Assembly (NCBI GenBank): GCA_030685235.1
Contig: MU839197.1
Span: forward strand, 1-64,000
DNA: 64,000 nt
Source: Copromyces sp. CBS 386.78
Taxonomy: Eukaryota > Ascomycota > Sordariomycetes > Sordariales > Sordariaceae
Direction of reading: 5' to 3'
Positions within the stretch are counted from its first letter, which is position 1. The number at the start of each line of letters is the position of its first letter. This document shows, in pieces, positions 1 through 10,425 of the stretch. The position numbers and the translations under genes are program-made. Below the pieces are notes generated by a model that was not told the DNA's origin, did not search any database, and saw only the letters and a list, made by a program, of their open reading frames with translations.

Positions 1-93
1 CTCCTCCTCCTCCTCCTCCTCCTCCTCCTCCTCCTCCTCCTCCTCCTCCTCCTCCTCCTCCTCCTCCTCCTCCTCCTCCTCCTCCTCCTCCTC
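1..93. repeat. (CTC/GAG)31 microsatellite coding poly-Glu
   Basis: There are thirty-one uninterrupted CTC triplets from the window edge, so the true tract may be longer. They are followed by five CTG triplets (poly-Gln). In the minus-strand reading frame of the Ulp1-like gene they are GAG glutamate codons, giving a Gln5-Glu31+ tract at the protein's visible C-terminal end. The tract is a perfect single-codon repeat, so length variation between strains is likely. Confidence 0.97.
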
Positions 94-3000
94 CTGCTGC
101 TGCTGCTGCGGCTGCTCATCACCATCCTGACCATCATCAACCCAATTGGGAGGGGGAGGCATCTCCCCAGCGCTAATCATGTTGCGCAAATGCTCTTGTT
201 GCGCAGCATAAAACCACTCCAGCCTCTCTCTCATATGATTCGGGTCGTTCCCCTTGTAATACAACCGATACGTTGTCTTGCACATTTCCTTCAACTCTTC
301 CGGGCTCTTTCCGTCGAGATTTTCCGCGAATCCCTGTGGTCTGTCGTACCACACCAACTCGTCGATAATACGGGGTATGTTTTTCACACCATCGCTGGCC
401 CTGGCCTTAAACGAGAGGGTCCGGTGCTCATTGTCGAAAGGTCCGGCCAGTAGTCTCTTCTCGCACTCCCTTCTCAGATCGGACAAGTCCATGATTTTAA
501 ATCTGGCCCTGTTGCGCCGCTCCCAGTCAGATTCCTCAACGTCATCTTCTGAATCATCAGGTTCTGGATTACCGGGTTCTGAATCCCCAGCAACCTTTGC
601 CTTTGGAGCAGCCTCTGCTTTCGGAGCAGCAGCTTCCTCCTGAGTAGCTTCTGCCTCCTGAGAAGCAGCTCTAGCAAGCTGCCTCGCACTCCTTCTGCTG
701 GGGGTCGGTGGCGGTTTTGTAGTTGGCGTTGGCTCCCTCCTGGCTCGTTTAGCGGGCTTCGGCTCGGCGTCGGTTGGCGGCGGCGTCCTCCTCTTGTTGT
801 TGGGGCTCTGGGTGGGATTCTCAGCGGGGGTTACTTCAGGTTCAGGGGTTTGCTTGGCCCTCTTGCTTGGTCGGCTGGACAACTCGGCGTCGTCGTCGTT
901 GCCGTTGTCGTCGTCATCGTCTGCTGCCGCTCCACGCTTACGAGAGTTGGAAGTCTCTTGTTGCTGGTTCAGATTCTCCTGCTCCTCCTTGTCCGCCTCC
1001 TCTTGCGTCTCCGGCCTCTTCTCCTTCTCCACCTTTTCATTCCTCTTCCGCTTCTGTTGTGTCTTCTGTAACACCATTTTCACCATATCCCTCTTCTTCT
1101 GCGCCTGTCTCTTCGGGGGCGCCGCCACTTGCACATCTTGGTACGCACCCTCCAGACCGCCCATTACGCCCGAGTTATCGAGGAGTCCGTTAAACGACTG
1201 CTCCGCCCTCTCTTGCTCCTCTCGCGCCTTCCGCGCTTCCTCGTCCTCCTCGTCCCCCTGTTCCTCGTCCGCCTCGTCCTTCTCCTTCTCAGTCTGCTTC
1301 TCTTTTCCCGGAGTGGACATGCCCCTAAACTCATTATTGAGCTCTTCGTTGAGCTTTTGCTCCTCTTGCGCCTCTCGTGCCTTTTGCGCCTCCTTCGCCT
1401 TGCTTTCCCGGACTAATCGTGACTCATCCCCCATGTCCCCTTGTACCTCCGTGTCATTGTCTTTTCCGGCTTGCTCGGCTAGCTCAGTTTGCTTCTTGGC
1501 ACGGGCAACATCTGCTTGGACATGCTTAACGTCGTTATTTATCATGATGCCCCAGAGGCCATGCAAAGATCGTCGCATTGTTGTTCTGAGCTTGTCCGGG
1601 TTCACGGTCCTGGCCGGATCAGCCGGGTCTTTATCAGTCTCCAGGGCGATGCAGCTCAACTGATTCCACCCAAGGATGCCGAAGCGGAGAAACGCCATGG
1701 CATTGGCGATGGAATGCAAGCTGCAATCCCAGCCCTGGGTTTGTCCTGTGGTCGAAACGTTGAATGCTTCGTTAGTTTCGGGAATCTGCTTGTTGCAGCG
1801 ACGAAGCCAATCTGTCAAAGCATCGACGGCTCCGTTGAACTTTTCTTCACGACCTCTCTCGGCGGAATCAAAGTGCCACAAGTGGCCGGTGTCTCTTTCC
1901 CGGACGATTACTGTCCAATGATCCGGTTCATAATGGTGGACAAAGTGAACTGTGTAGCGTGCTCGATCGAAATTCTCCTCGTAAGTTGAAGGGTCTCCCC
2001 AAAGATCGCCAACAGTATGTTGATTTAAGATTAGCTCTGTGAATGTTTGTGGTCGATCCTCCACGCCCCTTTCTGGGTCGGGGACATCGATCAAGAAGGC
2101 CAAGGGGGCGATCCACCAGTTTCCCAGCCCCCAAGGTCCCAATATTACTCTAGCGCCGGGTTGGTCCTGAACGTACGTAATAAACCGGCAAGCAAAATGA
2201 TACAATGCATTCGCCGAGAGGTTTCTACCCTTGCGCATATCCACTAGGGCATCATGAATCTGTGTATAGGCATCCTCGGCATACATGGTACGATCTGCAA
2301 GTTTGAGCCTATCGCAACATTTGATATCCACCCGTTCATAAGCGGAATGAAGTTCCTCAAGATCTTTTCGGAAATGAGCGTTGTATGGGGGGTCACGGCT
2401 GGAACGGACTTCATGTGGCGGCAAGGGTAGGGATGGGTATGTAGGAAACCGAAATGTTAGGCGTTGTTGCTGGTATCTGACATCGTTGAAAAACGTAGGA
2501 GGGGGTACAGCATGTTCTTTCCCATCCTTTCGTGGGATGTTATCAAGTTCGGCGGGATTCTTGTCTGGCGGCTGGCTGGGATTTCCCATGGTGTCCGAAG
2601 GCTTGGATCCAGAACCTTCTCGGTTAGCTGTCCCGGAGGAGCCTGAGTTGGAATTCCCAGAAGAGGCCGCTTTGGTCTTATCCGCAGATTTTGAGCTCGT
2701 CTCCCCCTTTGAGGCTGAAACAGCCTTAGCAGTTCTGTTCCCATCGTCTTTGGGAGTGGATGGTGGCAAAGCGACTGCCATCAGGCCATGTAAAGCGCTT
2801 TTCATTGTTTCACGCAACCTTTCTGAACGATCTAAATGAGCTGAAGAAGCAACCTTATCTCCATTTTCGTTTGAGTTCTCATCAACCGCAATTGCTTCAG
2901 TCGGAAGAGCGTCCCATCCCAATACCCCAAAACGAATAAAGAGCACTGCGTGAGCGATGGCGTGAAGGCCGCATTCCCACCAAGAGGATTGCTTTGGAGA

Positions 3001-4878
3001 CGGACCAATAAAGCTATGAATGACTTCCTCGGGGAAGTCGGGGTCGTCGGCCTTGTCTTTTTTGCAGTTTTCCAGCCATTTGTTGAACGCCGCAATTGCT
3101 GATTTTTTCCGGTCTTCTCGATCTACTTCCATGGAGTCAAAATACCATGCAAAGTTAGTGGCCTTCTCGCGGACTATGACACCCCAGTGCTTGGTATTGA
3201 ACCCTTGATTGTTTTCGGGCTGATTGTATTGGCTGTGATTGACCCAGTGAATGGTGTACTTGGCGCTCTTGAATCTTTCGCGATCCTTGGACCTATCACC
3301 GAACATAACCTTGAAACCCGGGTCATCGAACGACTCCGTTGACAACACGGGTACGTCTGTATTTGCGCTCACACCGCTGTTCATACGACATTCAATAGCG
3401 TATGCAGTCGGCGCTATCCACCAATCTTGGTTTTCCGCTCTTGCTGGTCCTAAGGGGGCACCTGGTTGACCTTGAACCTTCGCCATCAGTCGTGCTGCAT
3501 GAAAATGTATCTCGTCACCCACAAGATGTTCGCGGTTTCTCATTTTCAACAACCCATTGTGGAGCTCTGAATACACCTTGCGAGAGAAAGCGTCGACGCT
3601 CTCATGCTCAAGTGAGACACCATCACAAAAGTCGAAGTGTACACATTGATATTTCAATCGGATGATTTCGTCGTCTCGGTTATCCAACTTGCCCGTAAAA
3701 GGGTAGTCGTTGGTATTGTGGAGGTCCTCCTTGCTCACACCAACACTTGGATAGGTAGGAAAGCGAAACTTGTTGATATCGGCCGCGTCCTCATAGTGTT
3801 CAGGGAATGGGGTCCCCTTATAATTCACGCGCGGTGTCGGCCGGAGCCCCATTGATAGCTCCATTGTCTTCATCATATCAAGTCTCAACTTCTTCGCCTT
3901 CGCCGGGTCGGTCTTTCCCCTCCCATACGTGGGAATCTCGTGCCAGCCCAAGAGGCCAAAGCGAAGGAAGGCCAAGGTGTGAGCAATGGCGTGCAGGCCA
4001 CACTCCCAGGCGAAATTTTGTGGAACGACGTCAACCCAACGATGGAGGTTCCCATCGGGAATACTAATTCCGTTTTCGCGACACCATTTGTGCAGCCCAG
4101 AAACGACGGAGTCGTGCTTGTCTTTCTTCTCTTTGACTTTCTCTCGATCAAGAGGCAGAGAATCGAAGTACCATGTGTGGCCCGTAGCTTTCTCCCTGAT
4201 GATGACCGCTAGGTGTTTGATGTCCGTATAGCACACCCAGTGGATGGTGTAGGCGGATTCCTTGCGCGTACTGGAATCGTCTTTCTTTCCGCCATTTTGC
4301 GCTGTGTCCGGTGGTGGGATTGGTGTCTCAACCAGAGGCAGGTCAATGCTCTCCTCCGGGGGTGCAATCCACCAGTTTCCTTTCTGGAAATTTCCGAGAA
4401 TCGCTTTGTCTTGCTGTTGAACCTGCGAGATTATCCGGTACGCAAAGTGATGGATTGCTTCTTTGGATGGAATGACATCCTTAGAGTCCTTACGGTCGTC
4501 AGAGTCTGGGAACTTGAATAACTCGTTGTGGCTCTGGAAGCTGTGACGTAATTCGCAGAGAGCATTGTGTTGCTGTTCGTAGGCGTTCCAAGTAGCCTTA
4601 TTCTTGTCCTCCGACTCATGCCCAAAGTGCTGGTTTTCGAGGTACGGAATTTGAACCCGTTCCCAAGCATTGGCTAAGGTATTTACATCGTGTTGCGGAG
4701 TGTCATCCTTCTTGGGCTTGTTGTACGGAGAGGTCCACGAAGGGTGAAGATGCTCATTCCTTATGCTGAAGTCGATGAACTGTCGCAAGTCAACCTCTTC
4801 TTTGATAGGTTGAATATTGGGTAGGATAGAGGCAGAATTCGCAAATCCCTTGCCGATAGCGGCATCAGAAGCCGCCAT
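1..4878 (-). CDS. Triple-module Ulp1/C48-like cysteine protease with long charged tail (3' end off window)
   Basis: I checked every codon from the ATG at 4878 to the window edge and found no stop, giving at least 1626 codons without an intron. Three Ulp1-like modules follow each other. Each has a WWIAP motif (residues 169, 486, 921), then His, Asp, Gln and Cys in peptidase C48 order: His222/Asp239/Gln287/Cys293, His564/Asp581/Gln630/Cys636, and His987/Asp1004/Gln1048/Cys1052. The Cys is followed by G/S-LH-(A/S)-IA and a conserved FLRFG-like segment. Module 1 has HL where the family normally has HW, and module 3 has DCS instead of ECG. Residues ~1090-1626 are rich in Lys/Arg/Glu/Gln with basic clusters and end in poly-Glu. 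The family removes SUMO or related modifiers from proteins. The substrate here is unknown, and whether all three sites are active is inferred only from residue conservation. Confidence 0.85.
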   Translation of the reverse strand, partial: MAASDAAIGKGFANSASILPNIQPIKEEVDLRQFIDFSIRNEHLHPSWTSPYNKPKKDDTPQHDVNTLANAWERVQIPYLENQHFGHESEDKNKATWNAYEQQHNALCELRHSFQSHNELFKFPDSDDRKDSKDVIPSKEAIHHFAYRIISQVQQQDKAILGNFQKGNWWIAPPEESIDLPLVETPIPPPDTAQNGGKKDDSSTRKESAYTIHWVCYTDIKHLAVIIREKATGHTWYFDSLPLDREKVKEKKDKHDSVVSGLHKWCRENGISIPDGNLHRWVDVVPQNFAWECGLHAIAHTLAFLRFGLLGWHEIPTYGRGKTDPAKAKKLRLDMMKTMELSMGLRPTPRVNYKGTPFPEHYEDAADINKFRFPTYPSVGVSKEDLHNTNDYPFTGKLDNRDDEIIRLKYQCVHFDFCDGVSLEHESVDAFSRKVYSELHNGLLKMRNREHLVGDEIHFHAARLMAKVQGQPGAPLGPARAENQDWWIAPTAYAIECRMNSGVSANTDVPVLSTESFDDPGFKVMFGDRSKDRERFKSAKYTIHWVNHSQYNQPENNQGFNTKHWGVIVREKATNFAWYFDSMEVDREDRKKSAIAAFNKWLENCKKDKADDPDFPEEVIHSFIGPSPKQSSWWECGLHAIAHAVLFIRFGVLGWDALPTEAIAVDENSNENGDKVASSAHLDRSERLRETMKSALHGLMAVALPPSTPKDDGNRTAKAVSASKGETSSKSADKTKAASSGNSNSGSSGTANREGSGSKPSDTMGNPSQPPDKNPAELDNIPRKDGKEHAVPPPTFFNDVRYQQQRLTFRFPTYPSLPLPPHEVRSSRDPPYNAHFRKDLEELHSAYERVDIKCCDRLKLADRTMYAEDAYTQIHDALVDMRKGRNLSANALYHFACRFITYVQDQPGARVILGPWGLGNWWIAPLAFLIDVPDPERGVEDRPQTFTELILNQHTVGDLWGDPSTYEENFDRARYTVHFVHHYEPDHWTVIVRERDTGHLWHFDSAERGREEKFNGAVDALTDWLRRCNKQIPETNEAFNVSTTGQTQGWDCSLHSIANAMAFLRFGILGWNQLSCIALETDKDPADPARTVNPDKLRTTMRRSLHGLWGIMINNDVKHVQADVARAKKQTELAEQAGKDNDTEVQGDMGDESRLVRESKAKEAQKAREAQEEQKLNEELNNEFRGMSTPGKEKQTEKEKDEADEEQGDEEDEEARKAREEQERAEQSFNGLLDNSGVMGGLEGAYQDVQVAAPPKRQAQKKRDMVKMVLQKTQQKRKRNEKVEKEKRPETQEEADKEEQENLNQQQETSNSRKRGAAADDDDDNGNDDDAELSSRPSKRAKQTPEPEVTPAENPTQSPNNKRRTPPPTDAEPKPAKRARREPTPTTKPPPTPSRRSARQLARAASQEAEATQEEAAAPKAEAAPKAKVAGDSEPGNPEPDDSEDDVEESDWERRNRARFKIMDLSDLRRECEKRLLAGPFDNEHRTLSFKARASDGVKNIPRIIDELVWYDRPQGFAENLDGKSPEELKEMCKTTYRLYYKGNDPNHMRERLEWFYAAQQEHLRNMISAGEMPPPPNWVDDGQDGDEQPQQQQQEEEEEEEEEEEEEEEEEEEEEEEEEEEEEEE

Positions 4879-6079
4879 TGTGTGTTGATGGTGTGGTAGT
4901 TCTTGGTCGTCTTGTTGTTCGGTTGTCTTGTGTGTTCTGTGAACAGCTCGAGACCATAACTTGGCTACCGGGGGTTGGGAGCTTATAACGGCCAAAGAAA
5001 ATCATATCATGGGCTTGTTCGTGCCGACCACAACGGTCGACAACCAAGGCCAAACTTTTGAATAAAGCACGGCCGGGCGGGACGATGAAAGAAGCCATTG
5101 TCGAAGGTGACGAGAACAATGAAGCCACTGCCGAGTCAAGTCCAAGGACAATGGAGCAGGGCATTGAACCCGTTGTCGATGAACCAACAAAGCCATCGTG
5201 GCTTGAGCCTTTGGGGTTCTCGAGTCCATTGTTCACAAGAGCAGCTGAGCAGAGCAGCCTTAGTTGGTGCTAGGGACGATGGAGGATCTGGATCATATCC
5301 GAAGGTTGACGGCAAGGGTCCATGGAATAAGATGGTAACCGAGGAAGCCTTGTAATGGTAAGCGGTTTGAAATGTGTGACATTTGCTGTTAGCTCTATTC
5401 CATTTTTGATATTCGGAAACTCGTAAAGGTGAGAAGGAGAAGAGTGAGCGGGCAGTGAGCAGTAGCCCCCATCATGAAAGCGTGGCGGGGGACCCTAACC
5501 CTGAGCTGGTGGATGAGCATCAACTTGAAAAGCGAACACCCGACAGCTAACAAAAAGAGGAAAAGAGGTGAAAGAAGAGTGGGATGAATGAGCAATGAGG
5601 GGTGAGCTGCCCGTGACTGAAAGAAGACAACTGGGGCAAGATCTTGACAAAGACGCCGTCTGTAGTGGTCCTTCCTTTTGTTGCCGTAATGTGCCATTTT
5701 TGGGAAAGAGTGCCCCTGAAGTGGACGACTGGAACCCACTTTTCAGGAACGGGAGCTTGGCATCCGTCTGTACCTTCAAACGGGCTTCTCCACAGTGACG
5801 GGACTCCGCAAACTGGAAGGGTTCTCATGTGTCAGCCGCACCCCACTGTAACACGCCCTGAACGCCCCAATTCCTGCCACAGTAAAGTCCACTGTTAGTG
5901 ACTGCTTGGGCCAATGAAAAATGCACCGAGACCAACAGTCGAAACTTTCACTTGGGACGACGTGGCTTGGCAGCAAACCTCCTTCCCTTCCCGTTTTGGT
6001 TCTTACCTAGTTTTTCACTCTTTCCCTTTCACCACTTACATACATCCTCATCTTTCACCATTGTTCGCTTTTCAAGTCT
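4879..6079. other. Divergent intergenic region
   Basis: This is the shared upstream region of the minus-strand Ulp1-like gene and the plus-strand RNA helicase. I see only short overlapping frames with no family motif. A pyrimidine-rich stretch (about 5980-6075) precedes the helicase ATG and is probably its leader/promoter-proximal region. Confidence 0.6.
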
Positions 6080-8161
6080 ATGATGAAGGCCACGCCCACA
6101 ATTTCACGCCTTCTTACCCGATCAAGCAATCGCGTCCTTGGTGTCTCTTTGTCCCAACCCCGGGTCTCATACCCTCTCACCTCACTTCTGCTTCACTCTT
6201 CGGCCACTCCAGCCAAACTCGCGACTGGACAGACACTTCAGCTCGTTTACCGCAACGGCCTGAATCCCCGTTCAGCCTCTTTCTCGACCTCTAGCCCCTC
6301 TCATCAGGAGGCTGCTGCTGTTGCTCCCGCTCCCCAAGTCTCTCCCGCTCCCGTCGCCGACATGCCGGGTGTTTACGCCGATATGGCTGGCCGCCTCGAT
6401 GGCCGCCTGCTCAAGGCCCTCGACGCCATGGGCTATGCCAACATGACCCCCGTCCAGGAAAAGGTTCTCAACATGGGCTCGTTTACCCAGGACTGCCTCG
6501 TCCAGGCCAAGACCGGCACCGGCAAGACCATTGCCTTCCTTCTCCCCGCCCTGCACACGCTCTTGAACGCCAAAGACCTCGACCCTTCCCAGGTCGCCTT
6601 GTTGATCCTGGCTCCCACGCGTGAGCTCGCCCAGCAGATCGTGGACGAGTGCGAGAAGCTGGTCAGCCAGTGCAATCCCAGGTTCGAGTGCCATCTTGCC
6701 GTTGGTGGTAGCGCCAAGGCCTCGAGTCTCAGCAAGTTCCTCCGTGGCAAGCCCACCATCCTTGTGGCCACTCCCGGCCGTCTGGATGACTACCTTTCCG
6801 ACGAGCGGGTCAGGCAAAAGTTCAACAACCTCCGCTGCTTGGTCCTGGACGAGGCCGACTGCATGCTTGATCAAGGCTTCTTGCCCGCCCTGACCAAGAT
6901 CCTCACAAGCCTGCCCAGAAAGCAGCAGGCTGGCTGGCAGGGTATGTGCTTCAGTGCCACGCTCCCTCCCTCGATCCACAAGGTACTGCATCACGTCCTT
7001 GCTCCTAAGCACGCCCACATCACCACTGTCGACGAGAACGAGGCTCCAACCATCAACAGCGTCCCTCAGTCATACATGAAGGTCGACTCGATTGACCATG
7101 TCCTTCCTACTCTCCACAACCTCCTGTCAGCCGAACGGTTTGAAAACCCCAAGCTCAAGGCTGTTGTCTTCTGCTCAACCGCCAGACAAGCCGCTCTCTT
7201 GTACACCCTCTTCGGCCACACCGGCGGTGCTGCCCCCGCGAAGCTGCCTGTTTGGCAGATGCAGTCGCGCATGAACCAGGCGCAGCGCACCAGGACGACC
7301 GAGGAGTTCAAGAGCACCGAGAGTGGTATCCTCTTTGCCTCGGACGTGGTTGGACGTGGCTTGGACTTCCCCGACATCCACCTTGTTATCCAGGTTGGAA
7401 TTCCTCTCAACAGCGAGCAGTACGTTCATCGTGTTGGAAGAACCGGTCGTGCTGGCAAGGGTGGCCGCGCCGTGATGATTGTCACCCCCGAGGACTTTTG
7501 GTTCGTCGAGCGCAACCGCCAGTTCCCCATGGTCCAGTCCAAGCTAGAGCACCCCAAGGCGGCCGCCATCGACTCGGCCGGGATCATCAGCCAGTCGCTG
7601 GTCAAGGTTCCCGATCAGGTCAAGGCCCAGGCCTACGTTGCCTTCCTCGGCTTCACCAACACCATGCGCACCAAGATGAAGATCACCCCTGCCCAGATGG
7701 TTCAGATTGCCAATCGTTATGCTTTCTCCCTTGGCTGCGAGGAGCCCCCTGCCATGGAGGCGTCTACCATTGGCAAGATGGGACTCAAGGGTGTTCCTGG
7801 CTTGATCAAGAACACCGGTCCCTCTTTCAAGGCACAGCGCGGCGGTAACAGGCAGAACCAATCTGCCCCCCACGCTGGTGGTCGTGATGCCGGCCGTGAT
7901 GCCGGCCGTGATGCTGGCCGTGATGCTGGTCGTGACGCTGCTCGCGATGTAGATGCTTCCTTCTTCGGCAATGGTTCCAACGGAGGCGCTCCTCGTCGTG
8001 GTGGCGGTGGTGGTGGCCGTGGCCGTGGTGGCTTTGGCGGTAGAGGACGTGGTGGCCCTGGCGGCGGTGCCGGTGGCGACAGGAACAGCGGCTTCAAGAA
8101 GCCGCGTGACGATTCTGCGCCTCCCGGTCAGAACAAGAGACCGAGACGTGAGGATTTCTGA
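6080..8161 (+). CDS. mss116: Mitochondrial DEAD-box RNA helicase (Mss116-like)
   Basis: A single 693-aa exon. It starts with two adjacent ATGs and a Ser/Arg/Leu-rich, acid-poor N-terminus typical of a mitochondrial presequence. The DEAD-box motifs come in order: Q motif (MTPVQ), Walker A AKTGTGKT (~142), PTRELAQQ, TPGR, DEAD (~257), SAT (~292), ASDVVGRGLDFP, and HRVGRTGR (~450). The C-terminus has four RDAG repeats plus one RDAA, and an RGG/GGRGR tail ending in basic residues, an RNA-binding extension. Mss116-type helicases are ATP-dependent chaperones that help group I/II introns splice and mitochondrial mRNAs be translated in the matrix. The 3' end converges on the carbonic anhydrase gene. 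Assignment to Mss116 rather than another mitochondrial DEAD-box protein rests on the presequence plus basic RGG tail. Confidence 0.93.
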   Translation: MMKATPTISRLLTRSSNRVLGVSLSQPRVSYPLTSLLLHSSATPAKLATGQTLQLVYRNGLNPRSASFSTSSPSHQEAAAVAPAPQVSPAPVADMPGVYADMAGRLDGRLLKALDAMGYANMTPVQEKVLNMGSFTQDCLVQAKTGTGKTIAFLLPALHTLLNAKDLDPSQVALLILAPTRELAQQIVDECEKLVSQCNPRFECHLAVGGSAKASSLSKFLRGKPTILVATPGRLDDYLSDERVRQKFNNLRCLVLDEADCMLDQGFLPALTKILTSLPRKQQAGWQGMCFSATLPPSIHKVLHHVLAPKHAHITTVDENEAPTINSVPQSYMKVDSIDHVLPTLHNLLSAERFENPKLKAVVFCSTARQAALLYTLFGHTGGAAPAKLPVWQMQSRMNQAQRTRTTEEFKSTESGILFASDVVGRGLDFPDIHLVIQVGIPLNSEQYVHRVGRTGRAGKGGRAVMIVTPEDFWFVERNRQFPMVQSKLEHPKAAAIDSAGIISQSLVKVPDQVKAQAYVAFLGFTNTMRTKMKITPAQMVQIANRYAFSLGCEEPPAMEASTIGKMGLKGVPGLIKNTGPSFKAQRGGNRQNQSAPHAGGRDAGRDAGRDAGRDAGRDAARDVDASFFGNGSNGGAPRRGGGGGGRGRGGFGGRGRGGPGGGAGGDRNSGFKKPRDDSAPPGQNKRPRREDF
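7883..7942 (+). repeat. In-frame 12-bp tandem repeat (RDAG units)
   Basis: Five 12-bp units, cgtgatgc(c/t)gg(c/t) with the last degenerate, encode Arg-Asp-Ala-Gly four times and then Arg-Asp-Ala-Ala, in the low-complexity tail of the helicase. The first two units are identical, suggesting recent slippage. Changes in unit number would keep the frame. Confidence 0.95.
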
Positions 8162-8642
8162 TTGATGCCGGACCGCGAGAAGAAAGCACACGACCGAAGG
8201 GGAAATACATCCCTGTTATTGATCATGACAAAAGATACCCACCCTGGCAGTTACGATACACCTTGGTTTTACATGCACAAACGTTTTGTTTTTGTTTCCT
8301 TGACGACACCACGAGGACTGAGATAGACAGCGGGCATTTCAGATTATCACATAGAGTCTAGAATTTGGTGTTAAAAAAAGTTCTATTCTCTTGTTTTGTT
8401 AGATAGACCGGATAGAGGGAGCAAGGCGTTCAGGCTAGGCCAGGGCACAGTCATAGACACACGATTTCCCTTTTTTATTCAAGTTACCCATTTCCAAAAG
8501 TCTCTTAAATTGCAACTTGTGTCCAACATCATCCGTCATTTTTCTAGATCCCATGTTTTAAATGCTGATGATAACACAGCCGAATTCAGCTCTGTCTCCA
8601 AAGTCCTTCCCGAGACCAACCGATACAGAGTCTGCTCACAAC
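8162..8642. other. Convergent 3' intergenic region
   Basis: This lies between the stops of the helicase (plus) and the carbonic anhydrase (minus). It is AT-richer than the flanks, with T-rich tracts around 8375-8400 and 8470-8480 consistent with 3' UTR/polyadenylation. No gene seen. Confidence 0.6.
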
Positions 8643-9506
8643 TCAAACAACCCTCACAGTCTTTCCCGTCTCAACCTCATACACCCACCCGCTAATAGGA
8701 ACCTCATCCTTGACCAACTTGGTGCCCCTAAGGAACTCGATATCATCCTGAATAGCCTGCTTCAGCTCAGGGAAAGGGAGGAAATCCAACTTTCTTTCCT
8801 CAAGCTCCTTTCGTGCTTCGGCACTGTTTCGTACCCAGTCAGTCACTCAGTCAAGTTGGCCTTTTCACACAATCTCACTCTACGGGTCCCAATGCAGCAG
8901 CGACACAAAAGCATAAAAGATTAGGTAGGGGGAAAAGGGGGGGAAAAAAAAAGAGAAAAAAAAAGGGAAAGAGAAAAAGACATACCCAAGGTTCCCCTCA
9001 ACAAGCCCATAGGCATTCTCGTTCTTGAACATCAACATGCCGCAACCAGTGTGCTTGACGATGGCGATGGCCTCTGTGGCAAGCAGCTGCTGGCTGATGA
9101 CGATGCTGCGGAGGGCGTCTTTGGCTGATGCGCCGGCCTTTTCCATTTCCTCTTATGGTCAGTCTCGATTTCACTCTTCATCACCCTTCAAAGCATATCC
9201 CCTCGATCCCCACCAAACGTGGCCAGTAACTCGACTCGACTCAAGTAACGGAAGTGACTGAAGGAGTAGAACTGAAATGAAGCGGAGTGAACCAAGGGGG
9301 ACGGGAAAACGTACATTCCGAATAACATGCGCATCACCCAACTCGATCCCGAACGCTCTAGCAGGGTCAATCCGTGCGTCCATGCAAGTGAGGACGAGAT
9401 ACTTCTTTGCGGGCGGGAGGGCGAGGTGGCCCTTGTCGAAGGTGGAGGAGTAAGAGGCCGAGGCGGCCTCGATGCGGGTGACGATGTCTTCGTTGGTGAC
9501 GGGCAT
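8643..9506 (-). CDS. Beta-class carbonic anhydrase (3 exons)
   Basis: Exons are 9506-9315, 9137-8986 and 8823-8643, joined in frame with donors GTACGT and GTATGT and acceptors AAAAG and AACAG, giving 174 aa. It reversibly hydrates CO2 to bicarbonate. The beta-CA zinc signature is complete: Cys41-x-Asp43-x-Arg45 in LTCMDARID, then His93-x2-Cys96 in KHTGCG, with HVIRN and [11 protein letters not shown] between. The short size and [14 protein letters not shown] style resemble the small soluble beta-CAs, not the longer plant-type enzymes. I chose the ATG at 9506 because the frame upstream has no other ATG before a stop at 9633-9635, so there is no clear presequence and a cytosolic location is likely. 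An upstream leader exon cannot be excluded. Confidence 0.9.
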
Positions 9507-10425
9507 TTCGGTGGTTGGGCGTGAGAGTGAGGTTTGTTGGTCTTTGGTGGTGAAGAGCTGGCGAGAAGGCTTCGAAGAGGTGCTGTGGAGTTGATATTGG
9601 ACGGAACTTGGTGTTGTTGTTGCGGCCAAGCCTTATGAAACAAAACAAGTAGAGTAGTCGTTCCGAGTGAGTGGATACAACATTTAACTTTAGAATCGGT
9701 GTTACCGTCGCGGTGATGAGCCTTTATATGGATGAAGTTGTGACTGGACGCGTGATTACTGATCTAACTGATGATAATATGTCATTCTCCCCAGCCTCAT
9801 GGAGAGATAACCCTCAGCCAAGCCCACCAGGCGGGCTCGCGAGATGGCGTGCTCACCGAACGGGACCGAACCCCATCCGACCCAGCTTTGCTGCCCCTCT
9901 CTTCGATGGCGTTGGTGTCAACCAATCAAACACCAATCTTGCGTTTGCGAATATCTACGAACTTCTGCATATACCGTGTGGTTGGCGAATGGCATCGTGT
10001 ACCTATATACTCTGCCCTCACGCCGGTTGTTTCTGTCAAAGCCATATTGGAGTATGGTCATAAAGCGTTGAAAAAAAGATGCAAAAGTGATATACTATAC
10101 CGCTCTATTCAAAAACGCCAGTCCGGTCAACCAAACATGTCTCTAAATTGTATAGTACAGAAGGGGGTAGTGTACAGTTTCTTTTTTTCGAAGTCATAAG
10201 CGTGCGTAGCTCTTGTTCAGCCATTACAGGCAGCGTACGCTGAAGAGCAAATATCGGTAGGGCTGAGTCCTGACAACAAACAGATTCCTTTGTTGTACAA
10301 GGTTATTAGTGAACTTGGGCTCGACCCCAGCTTCCGAGCTCAGCTTTCAATCCAAGAATCATATGTGTTGCTCCATGAAACGAACCGTTGATGGTAGGTG
10401 GGATTATTTGCAAATCATATCCCAG
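9507..10425. other. Intergenic region upstream of carbonic anhydrase, 3' of oxa1
   Basis: No supported gene. The part next to the carbonic anhydrase start should hold its promoter, with a CCAAT motif near 9919-9923. The part near 10200-10425 should hold the oxa1 3' UTR. Frames here lack family motifs. Confidence 0.55.

Noticed and set aside
6272..8191. Long minus-strand frames opposite the helicase
   Set aside because: Mirror frames created by GC-rich codon bias of the real gene; no motifs.
9507..9643. N-terminal extension of the carbonic anhydrase in the same or shifted frame
   Set aside because: Upstream codons that could start it are TTG, and a stop precedes them in frame. No splice pair supporting a targeting exon was found.
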